In this document: positions 26,730 to 33,549 of the stretch, piece by piece
Position numbering within the stretch: position 1 is the first letter of the stretch
How the letters are laid out: every line of letters begins with the position of its first letter
Assembly (NCBI GenBank): GCA_945862125.1
Contig: CAMAYC010000047.1
Location: 1 to 33,549 of the forward strand
From: Reyranella massiliensis 521
Lineage (GTDB): Bacteria; Pseudomonadota; Alphaproteobacteria; Reyranellales; Reyranellaceae
Direction: 5' to 3'
DNA: 33,549 nucleotides
Translations under genes and position numbers: made by a program
Notes under the pieces: generated by a model
The model's database searches: none
Seen by the model: only the letters and a program-made list of their open reading frames with translations
Told to the model about the DNA's origin: nothing

Positions 26730-28349
26730 TTACGCCGCCATAGCCGCGCGCGGCTGGGGACGACGATAGCTCAGCGCCTCTGCGATGTGCAGACGGCGCA
26801 CCGACTGGGAGCCGTCGAGATCGGCCAGCGTGCGTGCGACCCGAAGGGTGCGGTGCCACGCACGCGCCGAGAGGCCGAGACGTTCGGCAGCGCGCGTAAG
26901 CAGCGCCCGGCCCTCGGCGTCGGGCTCGGCAATGGCGGCCAGCAGGGCTCCGTCGGTATCGGCATTGCAGCGTGCCTTTGACCAGCCGCGCGCCCTGTCC
27001 GACAACAAGCCCGCCGCAGGATCGGCTTCGACCGCCAGAAGCTTGCCCTTGCGATCGAGCTCGGCCAGCCGCTCGCGCTGGACTGCGCGGGCCGCCGCCA
27101 CCCGCGCCGCGACATCGGCAGAGCTCTCGGCCGGTGGTGGCAGCGCCAGATCGGCGGCGCCCACCGCCGGTACATCAATGCAAAGATCGATTCGATCGAG
27201 CAGCGGTCCCGAGAGCTTGCCCTGGTAATCGACACCGCAGCGCGGCGCGCGACCGCAGGATTGCGACGGCTCCATCAGGTGGCCGCAGCGGCAGGGGTTC
27301 ATCGCTGCGACGAGCTGGAAGCGCGCCGGATAGGTGACGTGGGCATTGGCGCGCGCCACGGTCACGCGGCCCGATTCCAGCGGCTGGCGCAGCGCCTCCA
27401 GGGTGGCGCGGCTGAACTCCGGCAGTTCGTCGAGGAACAACACACCGTGATGCGCCAATGAAACCTCGCCCGGCCGCACGCGCTGGCCGCCTCCGATCAG
27501 CGCCTGCAGGGTCGCGGAATGGTGGGGGTCGCGGAAGTTGCGGCGGCGACTGAGCTTGCCCTCGGTGAGATCGCCCGCCAGTGACCGGACCATGGAGGCT
27601 TCCAGCGCCTCATCCGGTTCGTGCGGCGGCAGCAGGCCCGGCAGCCGCGCCGCCAGCATCGACTTGCCCGAGCCTGGCGGGCCGATCATCAGGAGGTTGT
27701 GACCGCCGGCCGCGGCCACCTCGAGCACGCGCTTGGCGCTTTCCTGGCCCTTGATCTCCGATAGGTCGGGATAGACGGATCGGTCATCGGCGATCAACGC
27801 CTCCGGCGCGGCCAGGGTCTGCTGGCCGCGCAGATGGTTGATCAGGGCGAGCAGCGAGGGAGCCGCGACGATGGCAGGACGATCGGAGTCGTCGGCCTCG
27901 AAGCCACCCCAGGCTGCCTCGCCGCCGCACACCGCCGGGCAGATCAGGCCGCGCCCCGACGAGGCCGCGGCGATGGCCGCGGGCAGCACGCCGGGTACGC
28001 GGCTCAGCGTTCCATCCAGCGCCAGTTCGCCCAACACAACGAAATCCTCCAGGCATTCACGGGTAAGCACGCCCATGGCAGCGAGCAGCGCCAGCGCGAT
28101 CGGCAGGTCGTAGTGGCTGCCTTCCTTGGCGAGGTCGGCCGGCGACAGGTTGACCGAGATGCGCTGCGGCGGGAGCGCCAGACCCAGCGCCCGGAGCGCC
28201 GCCCGCACCCGCTCGCGGCTTTCGCCCACCGCCTTGTCGGCAAGGCCCACCATGGCAAAGGCGACGGTCCCGGGCGCGATCATCACCTGTACATCGACCG
28301 GCAGGACGTCGACGCCCTGGAAAGCCACGGTCCGCACCCTTGCCTGCAT
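26730..28349 (-). CDS. comM: ComM/YifB Mg-chelatase-like AAA+ ATPase
   Basis: ComM is a hexameric helicase that promotes branch migration during natural transformation; in non-competent bacteria its role is less clear. The 539-residue protein has an N-terminal Lon-protease-like fold (VMIAPGTVAFAMVGLADKAV and ISVNLSPADLAKEG) and Walker A GPPGSGKS at 223-230. Walker B is VLFLDELPEF near 303-311, and AMNPCRCGHL with Cys353, Cys355, Cys365 and Cys371 suggests a zinc site. It continues with GPLLDRIDLCIDVPAV and ends in the conserved helical lid. The start is ATG at 28349 with GGGAG upstream. A LexA-type box overlaps its promoter, so it is probably SOS-inducible. Confidence 0.95.
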   Translation of the reverse strand: MQARVRTVAFQGVDVLPVDVQVMIAPGTVAFAMVGLADKAVGESRERVRAALRALGLALPPQRISVNLSPADLAKEGSHYDLPIALALLAAMGVLTRECLEDFVVLGELALDGTLSRVPGVLPAAIAAASSGRGLICPAVCGGEAAWGGFEADDSDRPAIVAAPSLLALINHLRGQQTLAAPEALIADDRSVYPDLSEIKGQESAKRVLEVAAAGGHNLLMIGPPGSGKSMLAARLPGLLPPHEPDEALEASMVRSLAGDLTEGKLSRRRNFRDPHHSATLQALIGGGQRVRPGEVSLAHHGVLFLDELPEFSRATLEALRQPLESGRVTVARANAHVTYPARFQLVAAMNPCRCGHLMEPSQSCGRAPRCGVDYQGKLSGPLLDRIDLCIDVPAVGAADLALPPPAESSADVAARVAAARAVQRERLAELDRKGKLLAVEADPAAGLLSDRARGWSKARCNADTDGALLAAIAEPDAEGRALLTRAAERLGLSARAWHRTLRVARTLADLDGSQSVRRLHIAEALSYRRPQPRAAMAA

Positions 28350-28372
28350 GTCGTTCTCCCGATCCTTCAGGA

Positions 28373-28387
28373 GAACAATTATAGAAC
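28373..28387 (-). promoter_or_regulatory. LexA box (GTTC-N7-GTTC) over the comM promoter
   Basis: On the minus strand the sequence is GTTCTATAATTGTTC, an exact fit to the direct-repeat SOS box of alphaproteobacterial LexA. Its seven-base spacer contains the -10 TATAAT (28383-28378). A -35-like TTTACT lies at 28405-28400 with a 16-base spacer. Binding would therefore block RNA polymerase. Confidence 0.8.
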
Positions 28388-28405
28388 GATTAACCTACAA
28401 GTAAA
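28378..28405 (-). promoter_or_regulatory. comM promoter
   Basis: -35 TTTACT, a 16-base spacer and a consensus -10 TATAAT on the minus strand, with the start expected near 28371 about 22 bases before the comM ATG. The surrounding 80 bases are AT-rich, in contrast to the rest of the window. Confidence 0.65.
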
Positions 28406-28467
28406 TCCCGTATAGGTTGTATTCTAATGCCATCAAGGGGACCCTCGGCAGCGTGCTGCATTCAGGT

Positions 28468-29607
28468 CTAGTCTTCGAGGGTGCCCGCGAGACGCTCCGC
28501 GGCTTCGGCATAGTCCTTCATGAAGTCGTAGACGACCGAGCGCGCCGACTGTTCGGTGTTCATGAGGCCGACCGCCTGGCCGACATAATAGGTGGCGAGC
28601 CGCTGGGCGCCTTCGTGGCCGCCGGCGGCAAGCCTGTCGATCTTGGCCAGCGCCGGACGGCTGATGAGGCCCTGCAGCGGCATCGGCAGCGGATCTGGGG
28701 CGCTTTCGCCGTGCCAGCCGTCGGTCCAGGCCGACTTGAGCTGCCGCGTCGGCTTGCCCGTCCGGCTGCGCGACCGCACGGTGTCGCGCGAGGTCGCGGC
28801 CAGCATCTTCTTCTTCACCGTCGGGGTGGTCTCGGCCTCCGCCGTCGTCAGCCAGACCGAAGCGGTCCAGACGCCGGCGGCGCCCATTGCCATGCATGCC
28901 GCCATCTGCCGCCCGGTCGCGATGCCGCCGGCCGCCAGCACGTCGATGTCCTTGTAGCCCTCGACCGCCTGCAGAACCTCGGGCACCAGCACCATGGTCG
29001 AGATCTCGCCGCAGTGTCCGCCCGCTTCGGTGCCGGCAACCACGAGAATGTCGACACCTGCCTTCGCGTGCTTGATCGCGTGTTCCTTGGCGCCGGTGAG
29101 GGCGCCCACCAGGATGCCCTTGTCGCGCGCCCGCGCCATGATGGCCGGCGGCGGCACACCGAGCGCGTTCACGAACAGCTTGATCGGGTGGCTGAAGGCG
29201 ACATCGAGAAGTCGCGCCGCGCCGCCTTCCCGCATGTTGTCGGTATAGTCGTGATCACCCTGGGGCGTGGTCCAGAGATCGCCCGTATCGATGCCGTGCT
29301 TGGCCAGCAGGCCCGCGACATGCCGGCGATGTTCGGGCGGCACGCGCGCCTCGAGATCGGCCGCCGTCAGCCCGCCCTCCTTGTCTTCCATCTTGTTGGG
29401 AATCAGCAGGTCGATGCCGTAGGGCTTGCCGTTCACATGCTCGTCGATCCATTTGAGATCGATCTCGAGACTCTCCGCCGTGTGGGCGACGGCACCGAGC
29501 ACGCCGAAGCCGCCGGCGTTCGACACGGCGGCCACGACGTCGCGGCAATGGCTGAAGGCGAACAAAGGAAACTCGATCCCGAGCTTCCTGCACAAGGCCG
29601 ACTTCAT
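28468..29607 (-). CDS. Nitronate monooxygenase / FMN-dependent dioxygenase
   Basis: This 379-residue TIM-barrel flavoprotein is of the 2-nitropropane dioxygenase family. It begins LCRKLGIEFPLFAFSHCRD and contains AGGFGVLGAVAHT, FVNALGVPPP and the FMN-binding, catalytic-His segment VVAGTEAGGHCGEISTM. It continues with DVLAAGGIATGRQMAACMAMGA, mentioned here as the phosphate-binding GGIATG, and GAAGVWTASVWL. The family oxidises nitronates, but many members have other substrates. The gene starts four bases after the LLM monooxygenase stop on the same strand, so the two are almost certainly one operon. Confidence 0.9.
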   Translation of the reverse strand: MKSALCRKLGIEFPLFAFSHCRDVVAAVSNAGGFGVLGAVAHTAESLEIDLKWIDEHVNGKPYGIDLLIPNKMEDKEGGLTAADLEARVPPEHRRHVAGLLAKHGIDTGDLWTTPQGDHDYTDNMREGGAARLLDVAFSHPIKLFVNALGVPPPAIMARARDKGILVGALTGAKEHAIKHAKAGVDILVVAGTEAGGHCGEISTMVLVPEVLQAVEGYKDIDVLAAGGIATGRQMAACMAMGAAGVWTASVWLTTAEAETTPTVKKKMLAATSRDTVRSRSRTGKPTRQLKSAWTDGWHGESAPDPLPMPLQGLISRPALAKIDRLAAGGHEGAQRLATYYVGQAVGLMNTEQSARSVVYDFMKDYAEAAERLAGTLED

Positions 29608-29611
29608 GGTT

Positions 29612-30841
29612 TTATTCCGCCGCCTTGCCCAGGCCCTTCGGCACCTGTGCGCCGGCCGCTGTCACGCGCGGGTTGGTCGTGACCTTGAGCGCCTCGGCAG
29701 CGTCCTTGTTTTCCATGATCTTGGCCATGATGGCCTGGCCGGCGCGATCGAACACGGCGCGATTCTCCTGGAGATACTTCTCCGACTCGCGAAGCTTGGT
29801 CACATAGCCGTTGATCTCGGGGATCACGTAGCGCGCGACCATGTCCCAGCTGCGGAAGGTGTTCTCGGGATTGGCCCAGTCGTGCACGAAGCCGACGCAG
29901 GTGCCGAAGCCGCCGCTCTGGCGAATGACGTCCTTGATCATCTTGATCAGGTCGTCCGGCGTGCCGATGACGGCGGCCGAGCCTGCGCCCGAGATCTGCT
30001 CGACGGCTTCGTCCGGCGACTTGTAGGCCACCGAGCCCGGCCGCTGCAGCGTCGCGTGGATGTACTGATTGTGCCAACGCATCAGCCCGTGCTTGGCCTC
30101 CTCGCGCGCCTTCTCAGCTGTCTCGGCGATGTGCCAGTTGAGCAGCACGCGCCAGTTCTTCCGGTCGACGGTCGTGCCGTGTTTCTTGGCCGCGCTCTCG
30201 GCGAAGCCCCACTGCGTCGGCAGCGCAGTCAGGCCCTCAGTCGACATCGAGCCCAGCGAGATGATGCCGATCCCGTACTTGCCGGCCAGCGTCATGCCCG
30301 ACGGGCTGATCTGCGAGGCCACGGCGAAGGGCATTTCCTCCTGCAGCGGCAGGAGCTGGAGGCCCGCGTCGTGCAGGTCGTACCACTCGCCCTTCTGCGT
30401 CACGCGCTCGCCGCGGAACAGCCGGCGGATGATGTCGATGCCCTCGTCCTGGCGGTCGCGCTGGGTCATCGGATCGATGCCGAGGGCATAAGCGTCGGAC
30501 GGCAGGGCGCCGGGGCCCGAACCGAAGATCGCGCGGCCGCCGGTCATGTGGTCGAGCTGCACCATGCGCTGCGCGACGTTGAAGGGGTTGTGGTAGGGTA
30601 GCGAGATCACGCCAGTGGCGAGCTTGATGCGCTTGGTGTGCTCGCCGGCCGCGGCCAGGAACATCTCGGGCGAGGCGATCATCTCCCAGCCCGAGGAATG
30701 ATGCTCACCGCACCAGAACTCGTCGTAACCCAGCTCGTCGAGATGCTTTACGAAGGCGATGTCGCGCCGGAACTGCAGCATCGGATTTTCGCCGATGGGA
30801 TGATGAGGGGCGAGAAATGCGCCAAATCCTAGCCGCGCCAT
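29612..30841 (-). CDS. LLM-class flavin-dependent monooxygenase
   Basis: This 409-residue protein is a luciferase-like (bacterial luciferase alpha/beta, limonene monooxygenase-type) enzyme. It begins MARLGFGAFLAPHHPIGENP, with FVKHLDELGYDEFWCGEHHS, IKLATGVISLPYHNPFNVAQ and DHMTGGRAIFGSGPGALPSD, all diagnostic of the class. The flavin probably comes reduced from a separate reductase. I use ATG at 30841, which has GGAGGAG six bases upstream; an ATG eight codons earlier is possible. It is followed after four bases by the nitronate monooxygenase gene. The substrate is unknown. Confidence 0.92.
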   Translation of the reverse strand: MARLGFGAFLAPHHPIGENPMLQFRRDIAFVKHLDELGYDEFWCGEHHSSGWEMIASPEMFLAAAGEHTKRIKLATGVISLPYHNPFNVAQRMVQLDHMTGGRAIFGSGPGALPSDAYALGIDPMTQRDRQDEGIDIIRRLFRGERVTQKGEWYDLHDAGLQLLPLQEEMPFAVASQISPSGMTLAGKYGIGIISLGSMSTEGLTALPTQWGFAESAAKKHGTTVDRKNWRVLLNWHIAETAEKAREEAKHGLMRWHNQYIHATLQRPGSVAYKSPDEAVEQISGAGSAAVIGTPDDLIKMIKDVIRQSGGFGTCVGFVHDWANPENTFRSWDMVARYVIPEINGYVTKLRESEKYLQENRAVFDRAGQAIMAKIMENKDAAEALKVTTNPRVTAAGAQVPKGLGKAAE

Positions 30842-30929
30842 GGGAGACTCCTCCGGTGAAGACATTGGTCGATCGCCAGACTTGAGCCTGCCCCACTGCC
30901 TGTCCAGAGCTATCGACCGCACCGCGAAT

Positions 30930-32090
30930 TCAGGGCGCCTTCAGGCGGCGTGTCAGTTCGCCGGCGATCAGCTCATAGGTGTAGGCGGTCGGGTGCCCGT
31001 CGTGGGGAATGAGAAGCAGCGACACGTCGGTGGTGCTGGTCAGCCTGTCGACCGAGACCAGCGGAATTCCGAGCTTGCGCAGCCTGTTCAGCACGGTGAC
31101 CAGGAAGTCCGACGAGGCGCCGTAGCTGGCCTGGGAGGTTTCATCCGGCCACGAATAGACGACGATCAGCGGCGCGCCGAACTTCTCGCGCACCAGCAGC
31201 TGCAGGCGTGCCATCAGGGCCACGAACAGGTCGGCCTGCTCTTCCTGGCGCTGGCGCATGCCGATCGCATCGACGAACAGGAACTGTTCGCCCAGCAGGT
31301 ACTTCAGCCCGGCCAGCGGATGGGTCCAGCGATACTCGTTGAACGAACCCGTGTGGCGCAGCTTGCCGTCTTCGAGAACGTAGCGCGGCGAGGAGCCCAG
31401 CCATGAGCCGTCGCCGGTCACCCGCGCGAGGTGTGCCGGAATGATCCAGCTCACCACCGCCTTGACCGACTGGCCGACATAGCGATCGAGGAGACCCGCT
31501 TCGATCGCGCGCACGAGATGGTTGGGCCCGTAGCCCGGCACGCCCAGGTTGACGGTGCGCACCGCGTAGTCGTTCACCTTGGCGAACTGCGCGGCCAGGG
31601 TCTGGTCGTCGGGCAGGCCCTGGCCGAAGATGAAGGAGTCGCCCAGGAACAGATAGGTATCGGATCCGGCAGGCCCCGGCGGCGTGACGCGGGCGGCGCT
31701 GTCGTCGAAATGATAGGTGCGGCGGTAAACCGTCTCCGGCCCGAACGTCACCGTCGCGATGGCCTGGCTGTTGGGCAGCGGGCGGAATCCCAGGGTCGGA
31801 TCGGGCGGCGGCCACCATTTCGGATCGGTCGTCCTGACGAGCCCCTGCCCGATCGGCGTCGGTGTCAGGAAGCCTGCAACGGCGTCGAGGAGCGCCAGGC
31901 TGACGGCAAGCGCCGTGGCCAGCAGGGCACCCGTCCGCCAGCGGTTGCCGCGCAGCAGCACGACGCCCGCGAGCCCAAGCACTGCCGCCAGGAGGCACGC
32001 CCAAAGTGCCGACGGCAGCACCGACGCACCGATCGCCAGCAGCACCAGCAGCCCTGCCGCAATCATGTAGTTTCGCCGACCGCCGGCCAT
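30930..32090 (-). CDS. Membrane-anchored SGNH/GDSL hydrolase-like protein
   Basis: This 386-residue protein has three hydrophobic segments at residues 9-27, 28-46 and 54-75, followed by a large, probably periplasmic, domain. The domain has SGNH block I as YLFLGDSFIFGQGLP, with nucleophile Ser152, then VNLGVPGYGPNHLVRAIE, and a C-terminal IPHDGHPTAYTYELIAGEL that supplies the Asp and His of the catalytic pair. Such proteins often modify cell-envelope polysaccharide. The start is ATG at 32090, with GAGG upstream. The 500-base gap before it contains a candidate promoter and four TGTGACA-type elements. It is separated from the LLM gene by 88 bases. Confidence 0.8.
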   Translation of the reverse strand: MAGGRRNYMIAAGLLVLLAIGASVLPSALWACLLAAVLGLAGVVLLRGNRWRTGALLATALAVSLALLDAVAGFLTPTPIGQGLVRTTDPKWWPPPDPTLGFRPLPNSQAIATVTFGPETVYRRTYHFDDSAARVTPPGPAGSDTYLFLGDSFIFGQGLPDDQTLAAQFAKVNDYAVRTVNLGVPGYGPNHLVRAIEAGLLDRYVGQSVKAVVSWIIPAHLARVTGDGSWLGSSPRYVLEDGKLRHTGSFNEYRWTHPLAGLKYLLGEQFLFVDAIGMRQRQEEQADLFVALMARLQLLVREKFGAPLIVVYSWPDETSQASYGASSDFLVTVLNRLRKLGIPLVSVDRLTSTTDVSLLLIPHDGHPTAYTYELIAGELTRRLKAP

Positions 32091-32122
32091 TGACCTCAAG
32101 GCGTCTCCCCGGAGAAGGGTGC

Positions 32123-32151
32123 GATGTACGTGGTCGAACGGGAAACATCAA
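32123..32151 (-). promoter_or_regulatory. Candidate promoter for the SGNH hydrolase gene
   Basis: On the minus strand -35 TTGATG (32151-32146) and -10 TACATC (32128-32123) are separated by 17 bases. The -10 match is poor, which would suit a promoter that depends on the activator-like sites just upstream. Confidence 0.4.
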
Positions 32152-32161
32152 TGTGGGCGGC

Positions 32162-32235
32162 GGTGTCACACCCAATGGTGTCACACCAAGTTGAGACAAA
32201 TGTTGTGACACGGGCTGAGCGCCCCACCTGTGACA
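32162..32235. repeat. Four TGTSACA elements upstream of the SGNH gene
   Basis: TGTCACA occurs at 32164-32170 and 32179-32185, and its complement TGTGACA at 32204-32210 and 32229-32235. The first two are parts of an 11-base direct repeat, GGTGTCACACC, at 32162-32172 and 32177-32187. The second copy extends to TGGTGTCACACCA, an odd-length dyad. Start-to-start spacing is 15, 25 and 25 bases. They sit directly upstream of the candidate -35, as binding sites for an activator would. Confidence 0.6.
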
Positions 32236-32594
32236 TCGTGAGAATCTGCCTCTGCGGCCCCACCCCTGACAAGCTTGGGGGGGCGGCTGCAGATGACCGT
32301 CAAAACTTAGTCCTCGGACGCGCTTTTTGCGCCTCGGTCCACCCCACTGCCGGACGGTCGTCGGCGGGGGCAGCCTTTGCTTGCTACTCACGGTTCAGCG
32401 CTGGGGCACTTACCGAGGGACGGCCCCTCATCCTCCAGGGATCGTACCCGGCGAGCGCGCCGGGCGCGGCATGGTCAAATGTTCGGATCGGCGTCAGCTC
32501 GGGCTTTGCAGACAGGCCTAGCGACGATATCAGGAATATAGCCCAAAACCTGTTGAACTTGCAACTATCTCATTGCCTGCGCTTCGCGCTTGCC
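32236..32594. other. Gap without a recognised gene
   Basis: Between the TGTSACA elements and the end of the MgtC-family gene I find no convincing protein or RNA gene. It has a G/C-run inverted repeat (GCCCC...GGGGC, about 32256-32286), a small hairpin GCGC-TTTTT-GCGC near 32319, and a less GC-rich stretch at 32530-32580. A plus-strand reading across this region has no family resemblance and continues antisense through mgtC, so I take it as spurious. Confidence 0.5.
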
Positions 32595-33308
32595 TCACCC
32601 CTCCGGAATCGAGCGGTCGATCTGCCAGGTCGCGGCCGAGACGTTGGGCTCGAGGCTGAGGCGGCCCACGATCTGTTCCAGCGCCGCGTCGTTACGCTTG
32701 GCGGCGACGGCCTGCGCCGTCACCGTCACCTTCGAGGTGTCGGCGATGTCCTCGCTGTCGAGACGGCGAAGCCCGAGCCCGGCCTGCGACAGGGCATTGA
32801 GCAGCACCGAGCGCATCTGTGCCTCATCGGCGCCCTTGCAGGCGATCTCCACGGTGTATTGGGTTTCCGCATCGCTCGACGTCAGCAGCCGGGTGTTCAT
32901 GACGTGCACCAGCGGCCGCAGCAGGAGGTTGGTCCCGATCACGAAAGCCGCCGCCAGCAGGCTGGGGCCGGCGAAGCCCGCGCCGGCAATGGTGCCGACC
33001 ATGGCCGAGCACCACAGCGTCGCCGCCGTGTTGAGGCCATGCACATTTACGCCCTCGCGCAGGATGACGCCGGCGCCCAGAAAACCGATACCGGTCACCA
33101 CCTGGGCGGCGATGCGGGTGGGATCGCCCTCGCCCACCAGACCGGAGAATACGACAAAGCCCGAAGCGCCCAGCGCGACCAGGGCATTGGTGCGTAGCCC
33201 CGCCATCTTCTGCTGCCATTGCCGCTCGATGCCGATGGCCGAACCGAGGATCAGTGCGAGGCCGAGCCGTAGCGCCGGTTCGCCCAGAGAGGGGATGTCG
33301 AATTGCAT
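32595..33308 (-). CDS. MgtC/SapB family membrane protein
   Basis: This 237-residue protein has an N-terminal membrane half of four to five helices with the family signatures GLALILGSAIGIERQWQ, GLRTNALVALGAS, VVTGIGFLGAGVILREG and GLNTAATLWCSAMVG. The C-terminal half, from about residue 145, is a soluble ACT-like domain (TQYTVEIACKG). MgtC proteins help bacteria cope with low magnesium and intramacrophage growth, and several inhibit the F-type ATP synthase; many homologues are housekeeping membrane proteins of unknown role. The start ATG has AGGAGGGGCG upstream. No Mg-responsive leader is evident. It lies 44 bases downstream of a NepR-like gene on the same strand. Confidence 0.93.
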   Translation of the reverse strand: MQFDIPSLGEPALRLGLALILGSAIGIERQWQQKMAGLRTNALVALGASGFVVFSGLVGEGDPTRIAAQVVTGIGFLGAGVILREGVNVHGLNTAATLWCSAMVGTIAGAGFAGPSLLAAAFVIGTNLLLRPLVHVMNTRLLTSSDAETQYTVEIACKGADEAQMRSVLLNALSQAGLGLRRLDSEDIADTSKVTVTAQAVAAKRNDAALEQIVGRLSLEPNVSAATWQIDRSIPEG

Positions 33309-33352
33309 CGCCCCTCCTAATCAGGGGAGCGTTGCGGCTTGATGACGAAAAC

Positions 33353-33549
33353 CTAGTCGTCGACGCCCGCACGCAGCGCCTTCCGGCGCGCAGCGTCGCA
33401 ATCGATCAGGGCGACCAGATTGTCAGGCAATGGCTCGCTCGCGATCGAATCGTAGAGTTCGTGCAATTGCTTGTGCAGCCACCGGTCGAAAGGCGCATCG
33501 CCCGAGGGCTGCTCGCCTGGCCGGTCGGCAACCGTCAGGACGCAGCCGC
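33353..33549 (-). CDS. NepR-family anti-sigma factor (5'-truncated by window edge)
   Basis: The last 64 codons of a small protein are visible, too short to stand out without a start codon. The core reads FDRWLHKQLHELYDSIASEP, then LPDNLVALIDCD, closely matching the NepR pattern of a helix followed by LYD-x-hydrophobic-x3-EPLPD-x3-hydrophobic. NepR sequesters the general stress sigma factor EcfG and is released by phosphorylated PhyR in alphaproteobacteria. The TAG stop is at 33355-33353. The start lies at or beyond the window edge. No phyR or ecfG is in view, so it could be the main NepR or a paralogue. Confidence 0.6.
   Translation of the reverse strand, partial: GCVLTVADRPGEQPSGDAPFDRWLHKQLHELYDSIASEPLPDNLVALIDCDAARRKALRAGVDD

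Noticed and set aside
28353-28376. GTTCTCC/GGAGAAC inverted repeat as a hairpin hiding the comM ribosome-binding site
   Set aside because: The predicted transcription start (about 28371) falls inside the upstream arm, so most of that arm would not be in the mRNA.
28390-28404. CtrA-like site TTAA-N7-GTAA near the comM promoter
   Set aside because: One mismatch in eight in an AT-rich stretch is expected by chance, and the LexA box explains the promoter better.
32124-33197. Plus-strand open frame running from the SGNH upstream gap through mgtC
   Set aside because: The part over mgtC is antisense to a clear MgtC protein, and the part in the gap has no recognisable sequence.

Overview
This window is chromosomal DNA from a high-GC alphaproteobacterium. 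The lineage is inferred from four things: the rimP-nusA-ylxR-infB-rbfA-truB block with an attenuator-like hairpin in the rimP leader, a GTTC-N7-GTTC LexA box in front of a comM gene, a NepR-type anti-sigma fragment at the right edge, and the general gene complement. A Rhodospirillales or Reyranella-like organism would fit, but the species cannot be fixed from this sequence. I see no rRNA or tRNA gene, no insertion sequence, no phage gene and no CRISPR array.

Left end to 9.1 kb. The minus strand carries the translation and transcription factor operon, read right to left: rimP, nusA, ylxR, infB, rbfA and then truB, which is cut by the window edge. A plus-strand gene for a membrane protein fused to a spermidine-synthase-like domain sits between rbfA and truB. 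rimP has a recognisable promoter and a short leader containing a terminator-like hairpin.

9.1 to 16.7 kb is a mixed region. It holds an MFS transporter, trmB coupled to a ThDP-dependent acetolactate-synthase-like enzyme, two unknown small proteins, an M20 amidohydrolase, a GST-like protein and a VOC protein. Between the amidohydrolase and the GST lie about 600 bases with no convincing gene. This gap ends in a near-perfect intrinsic terminator on the minus strand and is dense in hairpins, so it probably encodes an unrecognised structured RNA.

16.7 to 22.7 kb is a plus-strand run: hisA, hisF, hisE, a HIT protein, an exported alpha/beta hydrolase, a TauD-type dioxygenase and an FAD oxidase resembling alkyl-DHAP synthase. 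hisH and hisB are not next to hisA.

22.7 to 26.7 kb is a small catabolic locus: an orphan TRAP solute-binding protein, an SDR, a LacI-family regulator and a beta-hydroxyacid dehydrogenase. The same 14-bp LacI-type operator lies in front of the binding-protein gene and in front of the dehydrogenase gene. Each copy starts one base after a -10-like hexamer, so the likely regulator, target sites and targets are all visible here.

26.7 kb to the end is mostly minus strand. comM lies under a LexA box that overlaps a TATAAT -10 element. It is followed by a nitronate monooxygenase and LLM flavin monooxygenase pair, a membrane-anchored SGNH hydrolase, an MgtC-family protein and the NepR-like fragment. 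A 500-base gap in front of the SGNH gene contains four copies of TGTGACA or its complement just upstream of a candidate promoter.
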